From: a virus
Length of the DNA: 64,000 bases
Strand: one strand, 5' to 3'
IMG/VR virus record: IMGVR_UViG_3300021197_000975
Span: 1-64,000 of that record
Positions 36,325-46,900 of this stretch are shown piece by piece. The notes below the pieces were generated by a model. The model ran no database searches and had not been told where the DNA came from. It saw nothing but the letters and a program-made list of their open reading frames with translations. The position numbers were made by a program, and so were the translations under genes. Position 1 is the first letter of the stretch; every line of letters starts with the position of its first letter.

Positions 36325-39300
36325 ATGTTAAATGATATGTATAAATCTCTTAATGTAAACCCTGATTCTTCAGCGAATGTTGTTAAACAAGTTGGACCTG
36401 TTAAGAAGGTTAGTGGAGGAAATGTCACTGTTGATGTTACTCAAGAAGGACTAGTGGATGCAGCGACCCAACAATGGGATGAGTTATCAAGGATGGCTGC
36501 TGACTCAGCAGAAGGTATCAAAAATTATGGCCTAATCTCAGAAGGAATTGCTGAAGGAGAGGGGGATCAAAAGAAGGACATAGCTCTTTGGAATAAAGAA
36601 CAAGAACATATCATGGCGGCTACAACTGCTGCTGAAGATGTTAGAAATAACCTCCCAGACTCCAACGGTAATAATTTATATGAAGTGCAGATAGGGCTTA
36701 ATGAAAATGGTTCTCCGGTAATGGCTACATATGATTTAAACGATCCCCAAAAGAGAGAAGAAGCTGCTGGAATGGCTTACCAAAAGAGATTAGAAGGGAT
36801 TGATATTGTTTCAACAAGGGGTCAGGCAGCGCATCAAGGGCATTTGAGAGTCCAAGCAGATCGAATGAGGGGACTTACAGCAGAATCAGCTGATAAGGAT
36901 GTAGCTCGTATCGAAGAAATATATAATGAGTTTCTTTCATCTGAAGGAATAGATTATAACCCCAGTCTAGCCTATAACGCATGGCAGAATAACGCAGAAG
37001 TGCAGCAAATATCTACAAGAATAGGTATGCTCCCGACAGATCAATACTGGAGACAACAACAACAATTAGAAACATTACAATCAGGAATGAGATTTTCCCA
37101 AGTAAAGCACCAAAAAGAGGAAATGGTCAGGGATATTACTGCTCTTACTAATGGACAGGTAAAAGGGTTGCTGGATGAAATGGCTGACGTTGTGGTCGAT
37201 CCTTCAATGGATCCTTCTCAAAAAGCTGGGTTTATCTTGTATGCTCTAAACGAACAAGGGCTACTGACACCAGAAGTTACCGCATCTATCGGTATTACAG
37301 GGGGTGGAGACGTAGCTTGGGGGGTAGCGTCTGGTTCTCCTACTGAATCTTTATTAACGGATCCTAACCACAACTCTTGGAAAAAGTTTTTAAATGTTGT
37401 TCTTAATTCTTCTATTGCATCAGATGTTGAACAGAGTGGCTTGAGTCCTGCGTTTGTGGAAACAGCTATTAGTAATGCAGTCAACCTAAGATCATCGGAT
37501 ATTAACGGGTATGTTTCTCAAAACATTAGTAATATTAAAGACGCTGTACAAAAAGACCGAGAAGTTAGGTTCAATCTTGCCCAACAAAGGGTAAGAGAGA
37601 TTACTCAAGAGAAATATGACTCTTCTTCACAATCTAGATTAGGCAGCCAAATACAGATAATGGGTGAACAATCGTTTGGTGCGGCTGGTCTTTCTTCAGA
37701 TGCATTTGCGGATGGCGCTACGGCAGCAGCGATTGATGTACTAAGTGCAGGATCTGCTGGACCTCATAGAAATGTTGAGTGGGTAACAGAAAACTTTATT
37801 CGGGGTCTTTTAGTAGATACACAAGACGGCATGTTTGATTCTCAAGAACAACTGATAGATAGAGCAAACAAGAGAAGGCTTGTTGCAGGTTCAAGATTGA
37901 ATCAATTTTTGGAGGGAAGAGATGATGGTCAGGGATATTCTCTAGTAGATAGTGAAGGACGTATTAATGAGCAAGGTGCGAGGTTTCTGTGGAGGGAATA
38001 TCAAAACCTTGCAGGAAAAATAAGAAACGATCCTGCATACCAAGCTAGAGTAATGACATGGTTTGAGGTTGCGATAAATCTAGCCCCCGGAGATGCTAAT
38101 GCATTAGATCAAACTCGAGTTGTTGATACTATGGTTCACGCCATCTCTTTAATAACAGGAGATGAATACTCTGATGAGGAGACAGCAGTAATAGCTGCAA
38201 GACTAGGGGCTCTTGGAGAAGAAGATAGACTTGCTTTAGTTGAATTGATACCTGAGCTGACAGATAAAACATATAAACAATTTGAGTCAATCTTAACTCG
38301 TGTTGTTAAGACTGGACAAGCTGCACTTGGAGAAAGACAAGCTGCTTTAACCAAGGCAATTAGGGATACGGATGGTATATTGGAAGTTGACAAAAAGAGA
38401 CATGGAAGACTTCTTGTTTCAACAGCCAGAAACGCTTTCTTAGTCGGAACAAACTCCGCAGAAGAAATGTCTTTAGTTAGGGAGTTAGATAAACATTTTA
38501 AGTATGCCCAAGCAACTGGAACAGCTCTTTCTTATATTGTTGGCGATGAATATTCAGCTAAATTGCTTGATCCTTTTGAAGCGGTTGCTAATCATATATC
38601 ACATTTACATGGTGGCCTAGCAGATCCTGCTCTTGAACAAGATATAATGAGTATGTATCTCGGCTACAAAAATACTTTAGGAACATTTGCTTTGACGGCT
38701 TCTCATTTAAATTCAATGCCGGGCGTAAAACTTGATACAGCATCGTTGCCTGATAATGTAGAACCAATAGGAATGTTTTTGCAAAATCCATCTAAAGCAT
38801 TTGTTGAGGCGGACACGGACGGTGATGGGAAGATGGAGCTTTCTATTTCCCCGGATTTTGCTTCATCTATTGCAGTAGAAGCTTCTAGAGTCTGGGCATG
38901 GTCTTCAGATCATAGACTAAGAGGAAACACAGAGTATGAATCTAACGTTCAATCATATTTAGGTCATATAGTAGATTATGTTCACTTACTAGGGGACACA
39001 ACATTAGAACCTGACCAACGAATGAAAGTAGCAACATCTTTGCATGCAATTATGTATGCTCTTCAACCATTGGAATATACTGCTGATACTGATGCGCCTC
39101 CTATGAGAAGCTACTCATTGGTTGAAAGGGAGGGGAATGCTATTGTTAAATCAACGATAGAGATTCCTGAGGTAAAAATGGGTGACATAGCTAGAAATCT
39201 TTTAAGACTCTCTGATATGGATGATGATGCAACAACTGTTTCTTCAATTACAGGAATGATTGCTTCTTCAGATGATGTCTTTCAAGGCTTTGATCAAGAT

Positions 39301-41160
39301 CCTGTTACAGCAGGAGAAGAGTTCCACTATAAGATCTTTAAGAATGGATCTAAAGTTTTAGGAACGATAATGTTATCTGGGATGACTATGGGACGAGATG
39401 GCTCAGATGCAACAAGGCGTATTGGGGCTTACGAAATAAAAGTAGATGGACAAGGTTTGGTTACAGATGAGCGAAATAAACCCGGTATACTAACTCGTTG
39501 GATCGCACAACACGGACACGAGATTAGTGATATAAGAACAGCTATGTTGGCTCGTTTTGCTCAAGAAAAAATGTATGGTGGAGAGACTAAAAACACAATT
39601 GATTATATGAAAGAAATGATTGACGTAGCTGTACGTAATGGTTTTGGTAATGACTTAGCTGTTAACCCTATGACTGGAAAACGAGAAACTTTATATGAAT
39701 TAGCTGCACAGTTGGATCCAAATAGCGGAAGTTATGTTGAAAACAATTGGTACACTTATGCAAAACAACAAAGTAATAAGTGGTATGGAAAGTATGACCA
39801 CTTAGATGGCCCCTCACACACCACTAGCCACGCCTTCGCAGGACTAGATGATGAAGAAAAAATTACATTTAGGTTGTCTGAGTTTGATGATGTCTTATTA
39901 AACCCCGGCGCTGACTTTACCGGAGATATAGGCTTGTCAATGGAATGGGGAGGAGATGATATTGATTTCTATGGGGGTGAAGGAGTACCTGTTGCTGGAT
40001 ACAGTAGCATTTTGATTGCCGCATCAAGAGCTGCTCATACCTATGCAAATGAAACTGCTAATGCGTATGGAGGACAGACTTTATCTGGTGCTCCGGGTTA
40101 CTACCAAAATGCTGTATATCAACAGATTCCAGAAATGAATGAGATGTTTGAAGGGACTGGGGATCCAAATCTAAGAGTTGGAAGCCTTTCTGCCCATGTA
40201 GAACTTATGAAATTACATACTAATAGAAATTCGGTTGTTCCGGGCATGACTAGATACTCCCAGCCTATAACTGTGCCTATGCAATCCTCAGATGGCACTA
40301 CAAGATTTAGAACACAACGTAATCTTAATCCAGAATATAGAGGAAAGTTATCTGCATTAGGTCACACATACTTAACACAAGAGAGCATTGATCTACAGGG
40401 AGAACGTTACCCATTATATGCTGGTGCTGAACTTCCTGCTATGTCATTCCTTCTTTCTGCTCCTTCTCATGATAATGAAATTGGTGGAACTAGGTGGGAA
40501 GTTGCCAAGCAAATGATAGAACAAAACACAGGCATGACAATGGCACAGTATGGTCAAGCAGGAGGAGATATAAAAAAACTACATAGCTGGGCAATGGATC
40601 CAGATATGGTAAATATGCAGTTCTTTGCTCTTATGGGAAAAGATGTCTTTGATACAGCGAATTCAAATATGTTTGGAGGAGCTGCTCCTCACATGGGACC
40701 AGTTACAGATAACTTGAGTAGCAATACTTCAGTTTTTCAAACAAGACAAACTAGATCTAAAGAAGGCGTAGGTGTTCCTATTATTGATACTAATGAAACA
40801 AATGCTCTTGGTCATGTTGCATTAAAAGCTGTAACAGTTGAAGGGGGAAATCCTGTAACTATTATGTATGTACCACCTGAGTTATTTGAGACTGGGACTT
40901 CTCCGGGCAATAAAAGGGTTGCACAAAGACTAAACCAATTATCTTATGATTATTTAACCTTTGATGAAACACATACTGGAAGACCTAGACGATTTATGGG
41001 CATGAGGAAAAATTGGTTAGGAATGCCCGTTGCTACTGTTCCTCCGGGGGAAGATCCGTTGCAGGGAGAAGATCAAGATATGGGACACCCTGCTCCGGTT
41101 TGGGATAACCCTGATGAGCCTTTCTTCAAAACAATTAATCAATACTGGAGACACAGATAA
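36325..41160 (+). CDS. Large internal virion (core) protein, gp15-like by position
   Basis: 1611 residues, twice the size of T7 gp15 (747). Mostly alpha-helical and acidic. A calcium-loop-like DTDGDGKMELS begins at residue 830. The C-terminal third has RWEVAKQMIEQNTGMTMAQY and LHSWAMDPDMVNMQFFALMG, which do not match a transglycosylase clearly. It follows the gp14-like gene and abuts the next ORF with no gap, so it is probably a core and ejection protein. Identity rests on position and size. Confidence 0.6.
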   Translation: MLNDMYKSLNVNPDSSANVVKQVGPVKKVSGGNVTVDVTQEGLVDAATQQWDELSRMAADSAEGIKNYGLISEGIAEGEGDQKKDIALWNKEQEHIMAATTAAEDVRNNLPDSNGNNLYEVQIGLNENGSPVMATYDLNDPQKREEAAGMAYQKRLEGIDIVSTRGQAAHQGHLRVQADRMRGLTAESADKDVARIEEIYNEFLSSEGIDYNPSLAYNAWQNNAEVQQISTRIGMLPTDQYWRQQQQLETLQSGMRFSQVKHQKEEMVRDITALTNGQVKGLLDEMADVVVDPSMDPSQKAGFILYALNEQGLLTPEVTASIGITGGGDVAWGVASGSPTESLLTDPNHNSWKKFLNVVLNSSIASDVEQSGLSPAFVETAISNAVNLRSSDINGYVSQNISNIKDAVQKDREVRFNLAQQRVREITQEKYDSSSQSRLGSQIQIMGEQSFGAAGLSSDAFADGATAAAIDVLSAGSAGPHRNVEWVTENFIRGLLVDTQDGMFDSQEQLIDRANKRRLVAGSRLNQFLEGRDDGQGYSLVDSEGRINEQGARFLWREYQNLAGKIRNDPAYQARVMTWFEVAINLAPGDANALDQTRVVDTMVHAISLITGDEYSDEETAVIAARLGALGEEDRLALVELIPELTDKTYKQFESILTRVVKTGQAALGERQAALTKAIRDTDGILEVDKKRHGRLLVSTARNAFLVGTNSAEEMSLVRELDKHFKYAQATGTALSYIVGDEYSAKLLDPFEAVANHISHLHGGLADPALEQDIMSMYLGYKNTLGTFALTASHLNSMPGVKLDTASLPDNVEPIGMFLQNPSKAFVEADTDGDGKMELSISPDFASSIAVEASRVWAWSSDHRLRGNTEYESNVQSYLGHIVDYVHLLGDTTLEPDQRMKVATSLHAIMYALQPLEYTADTDAPPMRSYSLVEREGNAIVKSTIEIPEVKMGDIARNLLRLSDMDDDATTVSSITGMIASSDDVFQGFDQDPVTAGEEFHYKIFKNGSKVLGTIMLSGMTMGRDGSDATRRIGAYEIKVDGQGLVTDERNKPGILTRWIAQHGHEISDIRTAMLARFAQEKMYGGETKNTIDYMKEMIDVAVRNGFGNDLAVNPMTGKRETLYELAAQLDPNSGSYVENNWYTYAKQQSNKWYGKYDHLDGPSHTTSHAFAGLDDEEKITFRLSEFDDVLLNPGADFTGDIGLSMEWGGDDIDFYGGEGVPVAGYSSILIAASRAAHTYANETANAYGGQTLSGAPGYYQNAVYQQIPEMNEMFEGTGDPNLRVGSLSAHVELMKLHTNRNSVVPGMTRYSQPITVPMQSSDGTTRFRTQRNLNPEYRGKLSALGHTYLTQESIDLQGERYPLYAGAELPAMSFLLSAPSHDNEIGGTRWEVAKQMIEQNTGMTMAQYGQAGGDIKKLHSWAMDPDMVNMQFFALMGKDVFDTANSNMFGGAAPHMGPVTDNLSSNTSVFQTRQTRSKEGVGVPIIDTNETNALGHVALKAVTVEGGNPVTIMYVPPELFETGTSPGNKRVAQRLNQLSYDYLTFDETHTGRPRRFMGMRKNWLGMPVATVPPGEDPLQGEDQDMGHPAPVWDNPDEPFFKTINQYWRHR

Positions 41161-43935
41161 ATGGGGTATATAAATAGAATTCTTCAAGAAGAAAGAGATG
41201 TCACAGAATTAGAAAGAATATATGCTAACGCGAGAAGTGAAGCATATCAGGGTGACTATACTACAAGTGCAGAAGCTTTAAATTCTCTTGGAGAAGATTT
41301 CGTAAACTATGGAACCTTTTTTATTTCTCCTGATCAGAACCAATCAGAAGGTCAAGCAATGTACAATGACTACCTTCAGGATATATCGAAGGCGGGATTG
41401 GCAATGGAAGATGCCCTAAAGGCAGGAGTCTTAGGGTCTGGATATGATTCTTATACTAAAGAACGTTTAAGAAACCAAGGGTATGAATATACTTCAATGA
41501 TAGATGACAAGTCTGTTATGGGAGAGTTTGTCCTGCCGGGTGTAGAAAACTCAATGGGGTACTGGGATGCTAATTGGTGGGCTACATGGGCTGATAAGCA
41601 TGGTGGATCTGGTATAGCTGGAGAAGAACTACCCACTCTTTATACTGTAGCAAGACAATACTCTACTGGAGCTGACACAACATACAAAGAATGGGCAGAG
41701 AAAACCCCCGGTGCTCAAATTTCTGAATATGATAGAGAAGCCGCAGAATATTATCAGAAAGATTCTAACAACTGGGAAAGATTTCTTCCATGGGATGGAG
41801 CTGCTTGGAGACACCCTGTTCTTGCAAACTTAATTGTAGTTGCTAATCCAAGCGACGATAAATATAACTGGACTTTCCCCGGTAACTTCTTTTCTTCCAG
41901 AAGACAAGAGGGTTGGGATGGTAAGAAAGCTTACGAAGTATTTGAAAAAACAAACCCCCATCTTTTAAAACTAGCCCATGCTATTGGTGTTTCTAGGGAG
42001 ACTCTTGAAGCTAGCCCTAACCACTGGGAATTTAGGTATGCGATAAATAATGCTGTACAGATGTATACAGTAAGTGGAGTCTTAGACAGAACCAGTGCAA
42101 GGGGCAGTGGGTTTGGTAATGCTTCTAGGTTCGTTGGATCATTTGCTTGGAATACTCTAAATTCTGCTGACATGCCTGTTGAAATAGCAACTGCTATATT
42201 GACAGGGGGTACATCCCTCACTTATACAGCAGTCAAGGGGTCCGCTACTCTTGCTAAGATTGGGTACAAAACGAGTAAACGTGTTTCTAGATTAGAACGA
42301 ATGTTTAATACGACCCGAAAAGTAATTGGTATAGGAGGCAGGAGTAGATATGGTAGAGTTGCCAGAAGAGCAGAGGTAGATAAGGCTGACGTTGATGTAC
42401 TTACTAACTGGTCCTTAAAAACAAGGAAGCTCAGGAACTTGATGGCGAATATTCACTCTTGGATTCCTTCTAACATCCCTGATAAAATTATTATGGGAGG
42501 GTACAGAAAAGCTTTTGGTACTGAAATGGGGTTAGGAAAAGGATTTAAGAATTATAGCCAGTTCTGGCTGACGAGAAGAGGGTTAGATTTTGGGATTGGC
42601 ACAATTGAAGGAGCAATGTATGGAGCTCTCAACCAGTATGATGGCAATGATGGCTGGGACTGGAGCCGATTCTGGAATGAAGTTATTACCGAAGGTGTTG
42701 GTCAGGTATTTGCTGGGCCTACTTTTAGAATGGTTTTGGGTAGAGGTGTGATGGCCCCTGCTCACAAGATAGGAAAATCAACTTTGAATAAGATTTATGA
42801 AAAAATGGATTTTAGTCCTGAGGTCAGGGCGGCAATAGATGCTGCATACAAACCTATCATGCCTAACTTTGATAGGATGACAGTAGAGCAACAGGAGTCT
42901 ATATTGTCTAGTAGAATTATGTTAGGATTAGCTCATTCAGGTTATGGGAAAATAACAGGAACAGATGGTCCTATTCCCATGTATCTTCAAAATATGGTGG
43001 ATGAAATTAGTGCAGCTACTGGAATTCCAATCGATGCACATTCAGCGATAGATTCAATATATACAAAGGCTACTGATTCCGAAGGGAATACAACCGAATT
43101 AACTGAATTAGAAATGTCATTAGCATTAATTCATGCTGTTATGAATCAGGTTGATAACCAAGGTCGGCAGGTTCTTCAGGTCAAAGACCCAGAGACCGGA
43201 GAAAATGTAGGGCAAATACAAAGTTTGTTAAGAACTGCAATCCTACACGGTTTGGTACACGAGAGAGCAACTAAAGGAGGGACTGTAGAATTAGAGGGAG
43301 CTGATTTAGTTGCTGCTCAAGTACAAGCATTAGAGGAACTAGCTGGGGTTGATCAGGTCGAGTTACAAAGTATTGTAGATAGCGCTTTAAAAGCAACTAA
43401 AACAGTAATGGAAAAGCTGGGGATAGACGCATCAGCAATTGTGACTACCGCAGGTAGAAGCGTATCATCTGTCCAACGATTGGATGCCCCAACTATAGAA
43501 ATCTTAAGAAGGTTATATAAAGAAAATAAAAATATAGACTTGGGAGATGGTATTGCCCCAGAAGATATTGCAGCTATTCGGGAAGACACCTCCGATCCTG
43601 ACACACCTACAGATGTAGATGAAGCAACGGGAACTGGAGAAACAACGGGAACAGAAGCCATAGATAGTGCAGCTTCTACACCTCCCCCTCCGGTAGATAA
43701 TACTCAAACTGAATCTGCTAATGCAGGAGAAGGACAAGAAACCACTCCTTCCGAGCCAGCAGCAGTTGAAGGAGAAGATGGTTCTTCACTGCCCGATCAG
43801 AAACGAGTTGAAGCTGCCGTGGAACAAAATGCAAATATAGATACCTTACAAGAGCTTGGTCTTACAAAAGAACAACTAGCTGATGCACTTGAAACATATA
43901 ATGAGAATAATTCTTGTTTTAGAGGAGTCAAATAA
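41161..43935 (+). CDS. Internal virion protein with acidic Pro/Thr/Glu tail
   Basis: 924 residues, starting directly after the previous stop. Tyr/Trp-rich first 300 residues. A small-residue stretch around 335-365 (MPVEIATAILTGGTSLTYTAVKGSATLAKIGY) is membrane-compatible. A disordered acidic segment near 800-875 (DPDTPTDVDEATGTGETTGTEA, TPPPPVDNTQ) comes before a short helical end. The disordered linker suits a protein that unfolds during ejection. No enzyme motif seen. Confidence 0.6.
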   Translation: MGYINRILQEERDVTELERIYANARSEAYQGDYTTSAEALNSLGEDFVNYGTFFISPDQNQSEGQAMYNDYLQDISKAGLAMEDALKAGVLGSGYDSYTKERLRNQGYEYTSMIDDKSVMGEFVLPGVENSMGYWDANWWATWADKHGGSGIAGEELPTLYTVARQYSTGADTTYKEWAEKTPGAQISEYDREAAEYYQKDSNNWERFLPWDGAAWRHPVLANLIVVANPSDDKYNWTFPGNFFSSRRQEGWDGKKAYEVFEKTNPHLLKLAHAIGVSRETLEASPNHWEFRYAINNAVQMYTVSGVLDRTSARGSGFGNASRFVGSFAWNTLNSADMPVEIATAILTGGTSLTYTAVKGSATLAKIGYKTSKRVSRLERMFNTTRKVIGIGGRSRYGRVARRAEVDKADVDVLTNWSLKTRKLRNLMANIHSWIPSNIPDKIIMGGYRKAFGTEMGLGKGFKNYSQFWLTRRGLDFGIGTIEGAMYGALNQYDGNDGWDWSRFWNEVITEGVGQVFAGPTFRMVLGRGVMAPAHKIGKSTLNKIYEKMDFSPEVRAAIDAAYKPIMPNFDRMTVEQQESILSSRIMLGLAHSGYGKITGTDGPIPMYLQNMVDEISAATGIPIDAHSAIDSIYTKATDSEGNTTELTELEMSLALIHAVMNQVDNQGRQVLQVKDPETGENVGQIQSLLRTAILHGLVHERATKGGTVELEGADLVAAQVQALEELAGVDQVELQSIVDSALKATKTVMEKLGIDASAIVTTAGRSVSSVQRLDAPTIEILRRLYKENKNIDLGDGIAPEDIAAIREDTSDPDTPTDVDEATGTGETTGTEAIDSAASTPPPPVDNTQTESANAGEGQETTPSEPAAVEGEDGSSLPDQKRVEAAVEQNANIDTLQELGLTKEQLADALETYNENNSCFRGVK

Positions 43936-46900
43936 ATGAGTTGTAGTTTAAATTTTCTAGATGATTTGAAACAGAAGTTTATAGATCAGGGTAATTCCGA
44001 AGCCGATGCAAACAATATGGTGGAGGCCCTGAAGATTGCTTCTTCTGATCCTAGATCTTTTAGGAAACATGTTGCAAGTGAGAAACTAAAGGAAACATGG
44101 ACATCCGAAAATAAAGCCGATCTTCAAGGACTAATGAATAAGGTTCTTAAAAGCAAAGATGGCACTCTTCTTTTTGATTCATTAAATGAAGAAGAATCCC
44201 AAAGTCTTAAATATTTATTAACGAAAAAAATGGCTAAAGATAATGACCAAGCTCCAGTAGTGCGTCCTTCGAATGCTGATGTTAGGATACAAGCAGAACA
44301 AGAACTAGAAACAGAGATCGAAAGACTACAAGAAATTGGTGATGATCGTGGGGCCGCAAGAAACCAACAAGCTTTATCTCATCTACAGCAGATTAGGAAA
44401 AATAATTCTAGGTTAGGTAATCAATATGAAAGCATCAGCGAGAGCATTGACAGTAGAGATCGCCTTCGAGAACAGCTAGTTCTTCTAGATGTTTGGCTAA
44501 GAAATGTTGATGATGGTAATAAAAAAGCTGAAGCTCGTATAAAAGAAATGAATGAGCAGCTTAAAACAATCAAAGATGACAAGTATAATCAGGCCAAAGC
44601 AGATAAAAAGACTTATGAAAAACAGATAAAGAAGCTTAAATCTGAACTCAAGTCTATTAAGAATAAGAAATCTGAGCCAGCTAATAAAATTAAGCGGGAA
44701 ATAAAAGAAAAAGAAGGTAAATTAAAAGAAGCAGTAGCTATAATTCAAAAGGCTGACAGGGAAGCTGGACCCCTCGAGAAAAAAATAAATAGGATTATAG
44801 AAGCAGCAAGAGAATTAAGCGATAAAAACCCTGAGGTTAAGAAGCTTAGAAAAGCCCATAGCGCTGCCGAAAAGAAATTAAAAGATGTTATGGCAGAATT
44901 AAATAAGGCAGGGTTTGCTTCTGATGGCTTCCTTCAATCTATTGTTCAAGGAATTAATACTGCTGTAACAGCTAGACAGTTAGCTGAAGATCTCCAAAGA
45001 GCTAGGCAAGATGAGGCTCTTCGGATTGAGTTAATAGATTCTTATTTTGATAAGAACCATAAAAATTATATCAAGCCTAAGGAAGAGAAAGAAACTACTC
45101 TTAGCAGGGATATCTTAAGTGAAATTCTTGGGCCGAGCTTTGTTGTATCTAGAACAGAATATGGACAGGTGCTAACTAGAGAAGAGATAGATGTTTTATT
45201 AAAAGAGTGGAGAAGCCTGAACTATAAGTATGCTGGAGAGCATGGCCTGTTAATTGCAGATCTTACTTTTGCAGATCAACAATCACTTGAAGCAATGCAG
45301 GAGCAATCTACTAATGAAGGTAAGTCGGTAGATGAAACAGATAATAATACTATTATTATTCCTATGTTAACACAAGCTCAAGCAATGGAAAAAAGCAATC
45401 CCGGTGTTATTCCAGATGCGAACGCTCAATTAACCCCTCAGGAATTAAAGCAGAGATTACTTAAGTTTGTTCGAAAGCTAGAAACTCTTCGCTCATCTGT
45501 TGGCTATGGTAAGTATGTTGGTCTACAACATGTAGAAGCAGTCTTAAATAATATGCCCGGTCTTGACGATGTAAGTGCTCAAATCTGGTTTGATGATGCT
45601 GTTCGAGTCTTAAATGAAGAAGGTATTGAGACCCTAACCCACACGGAGAGACAAGAAACTCTTAGGCATATTCTTAGATTAACTGGGATGACTGATGCAG
45701 AAATAAGTTCTTTGCCGGAAATGATTGATTATGGGAGATGGCTCCAAGATTTGGATGTCCATGATAAGGAAAACCCCATGCCCCTAAATCAAGTTGTTAG
45801 TTTTGATATTGAAACCCGAGGTAAAAACAACGAAGAAATTATTGGCTGGTCAATCAAAAGAATTGATGGTACAATAATTAATAGCAGAACTATTGGCGAA
45901 GCTATGACTAAAGAAGAAGCGCAGGAAATGCTTGCCCTGTTAAATGATCTCCAAAACGACGGTTATAAAGTTGTAACTTTTAACGGTAATAGTTTTGATA
46001 TGAATACATTGGGCGCGCTTGCAGAAAATCAACAGATGGGCGTTAGAATTGCTTATCGAAGTCTTGATGTTATGCAGATCCTTAGGACTTTTAAATCCCA
46101 AATCCATACTGAGGATGATGCACAAAGTTTATATTTTAGTTTAAACAATGTATCTAGAGCCTTAGGAATGGGAGGAAAGTTTGGAACAGTCGGGCCGGAA
46201 GGATCTGTTCTCAGGAACTTAGGTAAGTGGTATTATTTAGTACACAAGAAAGCTACCACAGGCGAAGACGTAACATTTGCAGATATTGTAAAGAATGGTG
46301 AGACTATGGCAGAAGAGGATGCTCAATCTATTTTAGATGAAATAAATGGTATGAGTTCTGAAGAAGCTGCATCTTATCTCGACCAATATCTTGATGCAGA
46401 TGCTATGCTTCCCGCTCAAATTCTCTATGGAAATGGAGCACAAGATGGCCTGTTTAATATGATGGGAAGAAATGTTAAAATTAAAAGCGCTAATAAGGGG
46501 GAAGCTACAGTGGAAATAGCAGCTCCTACACCCACTTGGGCCTTGACTTCAAATGTTACTGAAGCAAAGCAAGATAGGTGGCATGGGCTTGAATGGGCTA
46601 GGCACGTTGCTGATATTGGGGAAGTAATGACTTCCGCTTTCTCCTCTATTGATGATACAAGTATTGTATCTGTAGATTTAGATCTTGCGATCAGTAGAGT
46701 ATATGACGCTGTTATTAGAGCTCAGCATCTTGATCCATCTCAAAGGTTATTAGCCGAACGAATGGTAGATTTAGCGAAAGAGACTCTTTCTAAAGAACAG
46801 CTACTTGAAAAAGAAAAGATTAATATTATCCAAGCAAACCGACAAGCTCTTGAGAATATACACAAGGAAGAGTTTGAAACTGGCGAAAATGCTGGTAGAT

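Noticed and set aside
38812-38845. EF-hand calcium site in the 1611-residue protein
   Set aside because: DTDGDGKMELS fits the first six loop positions, but position 12 is not Glu or Asp and no second hand is visible. Kept only as a remark in the gene entry.
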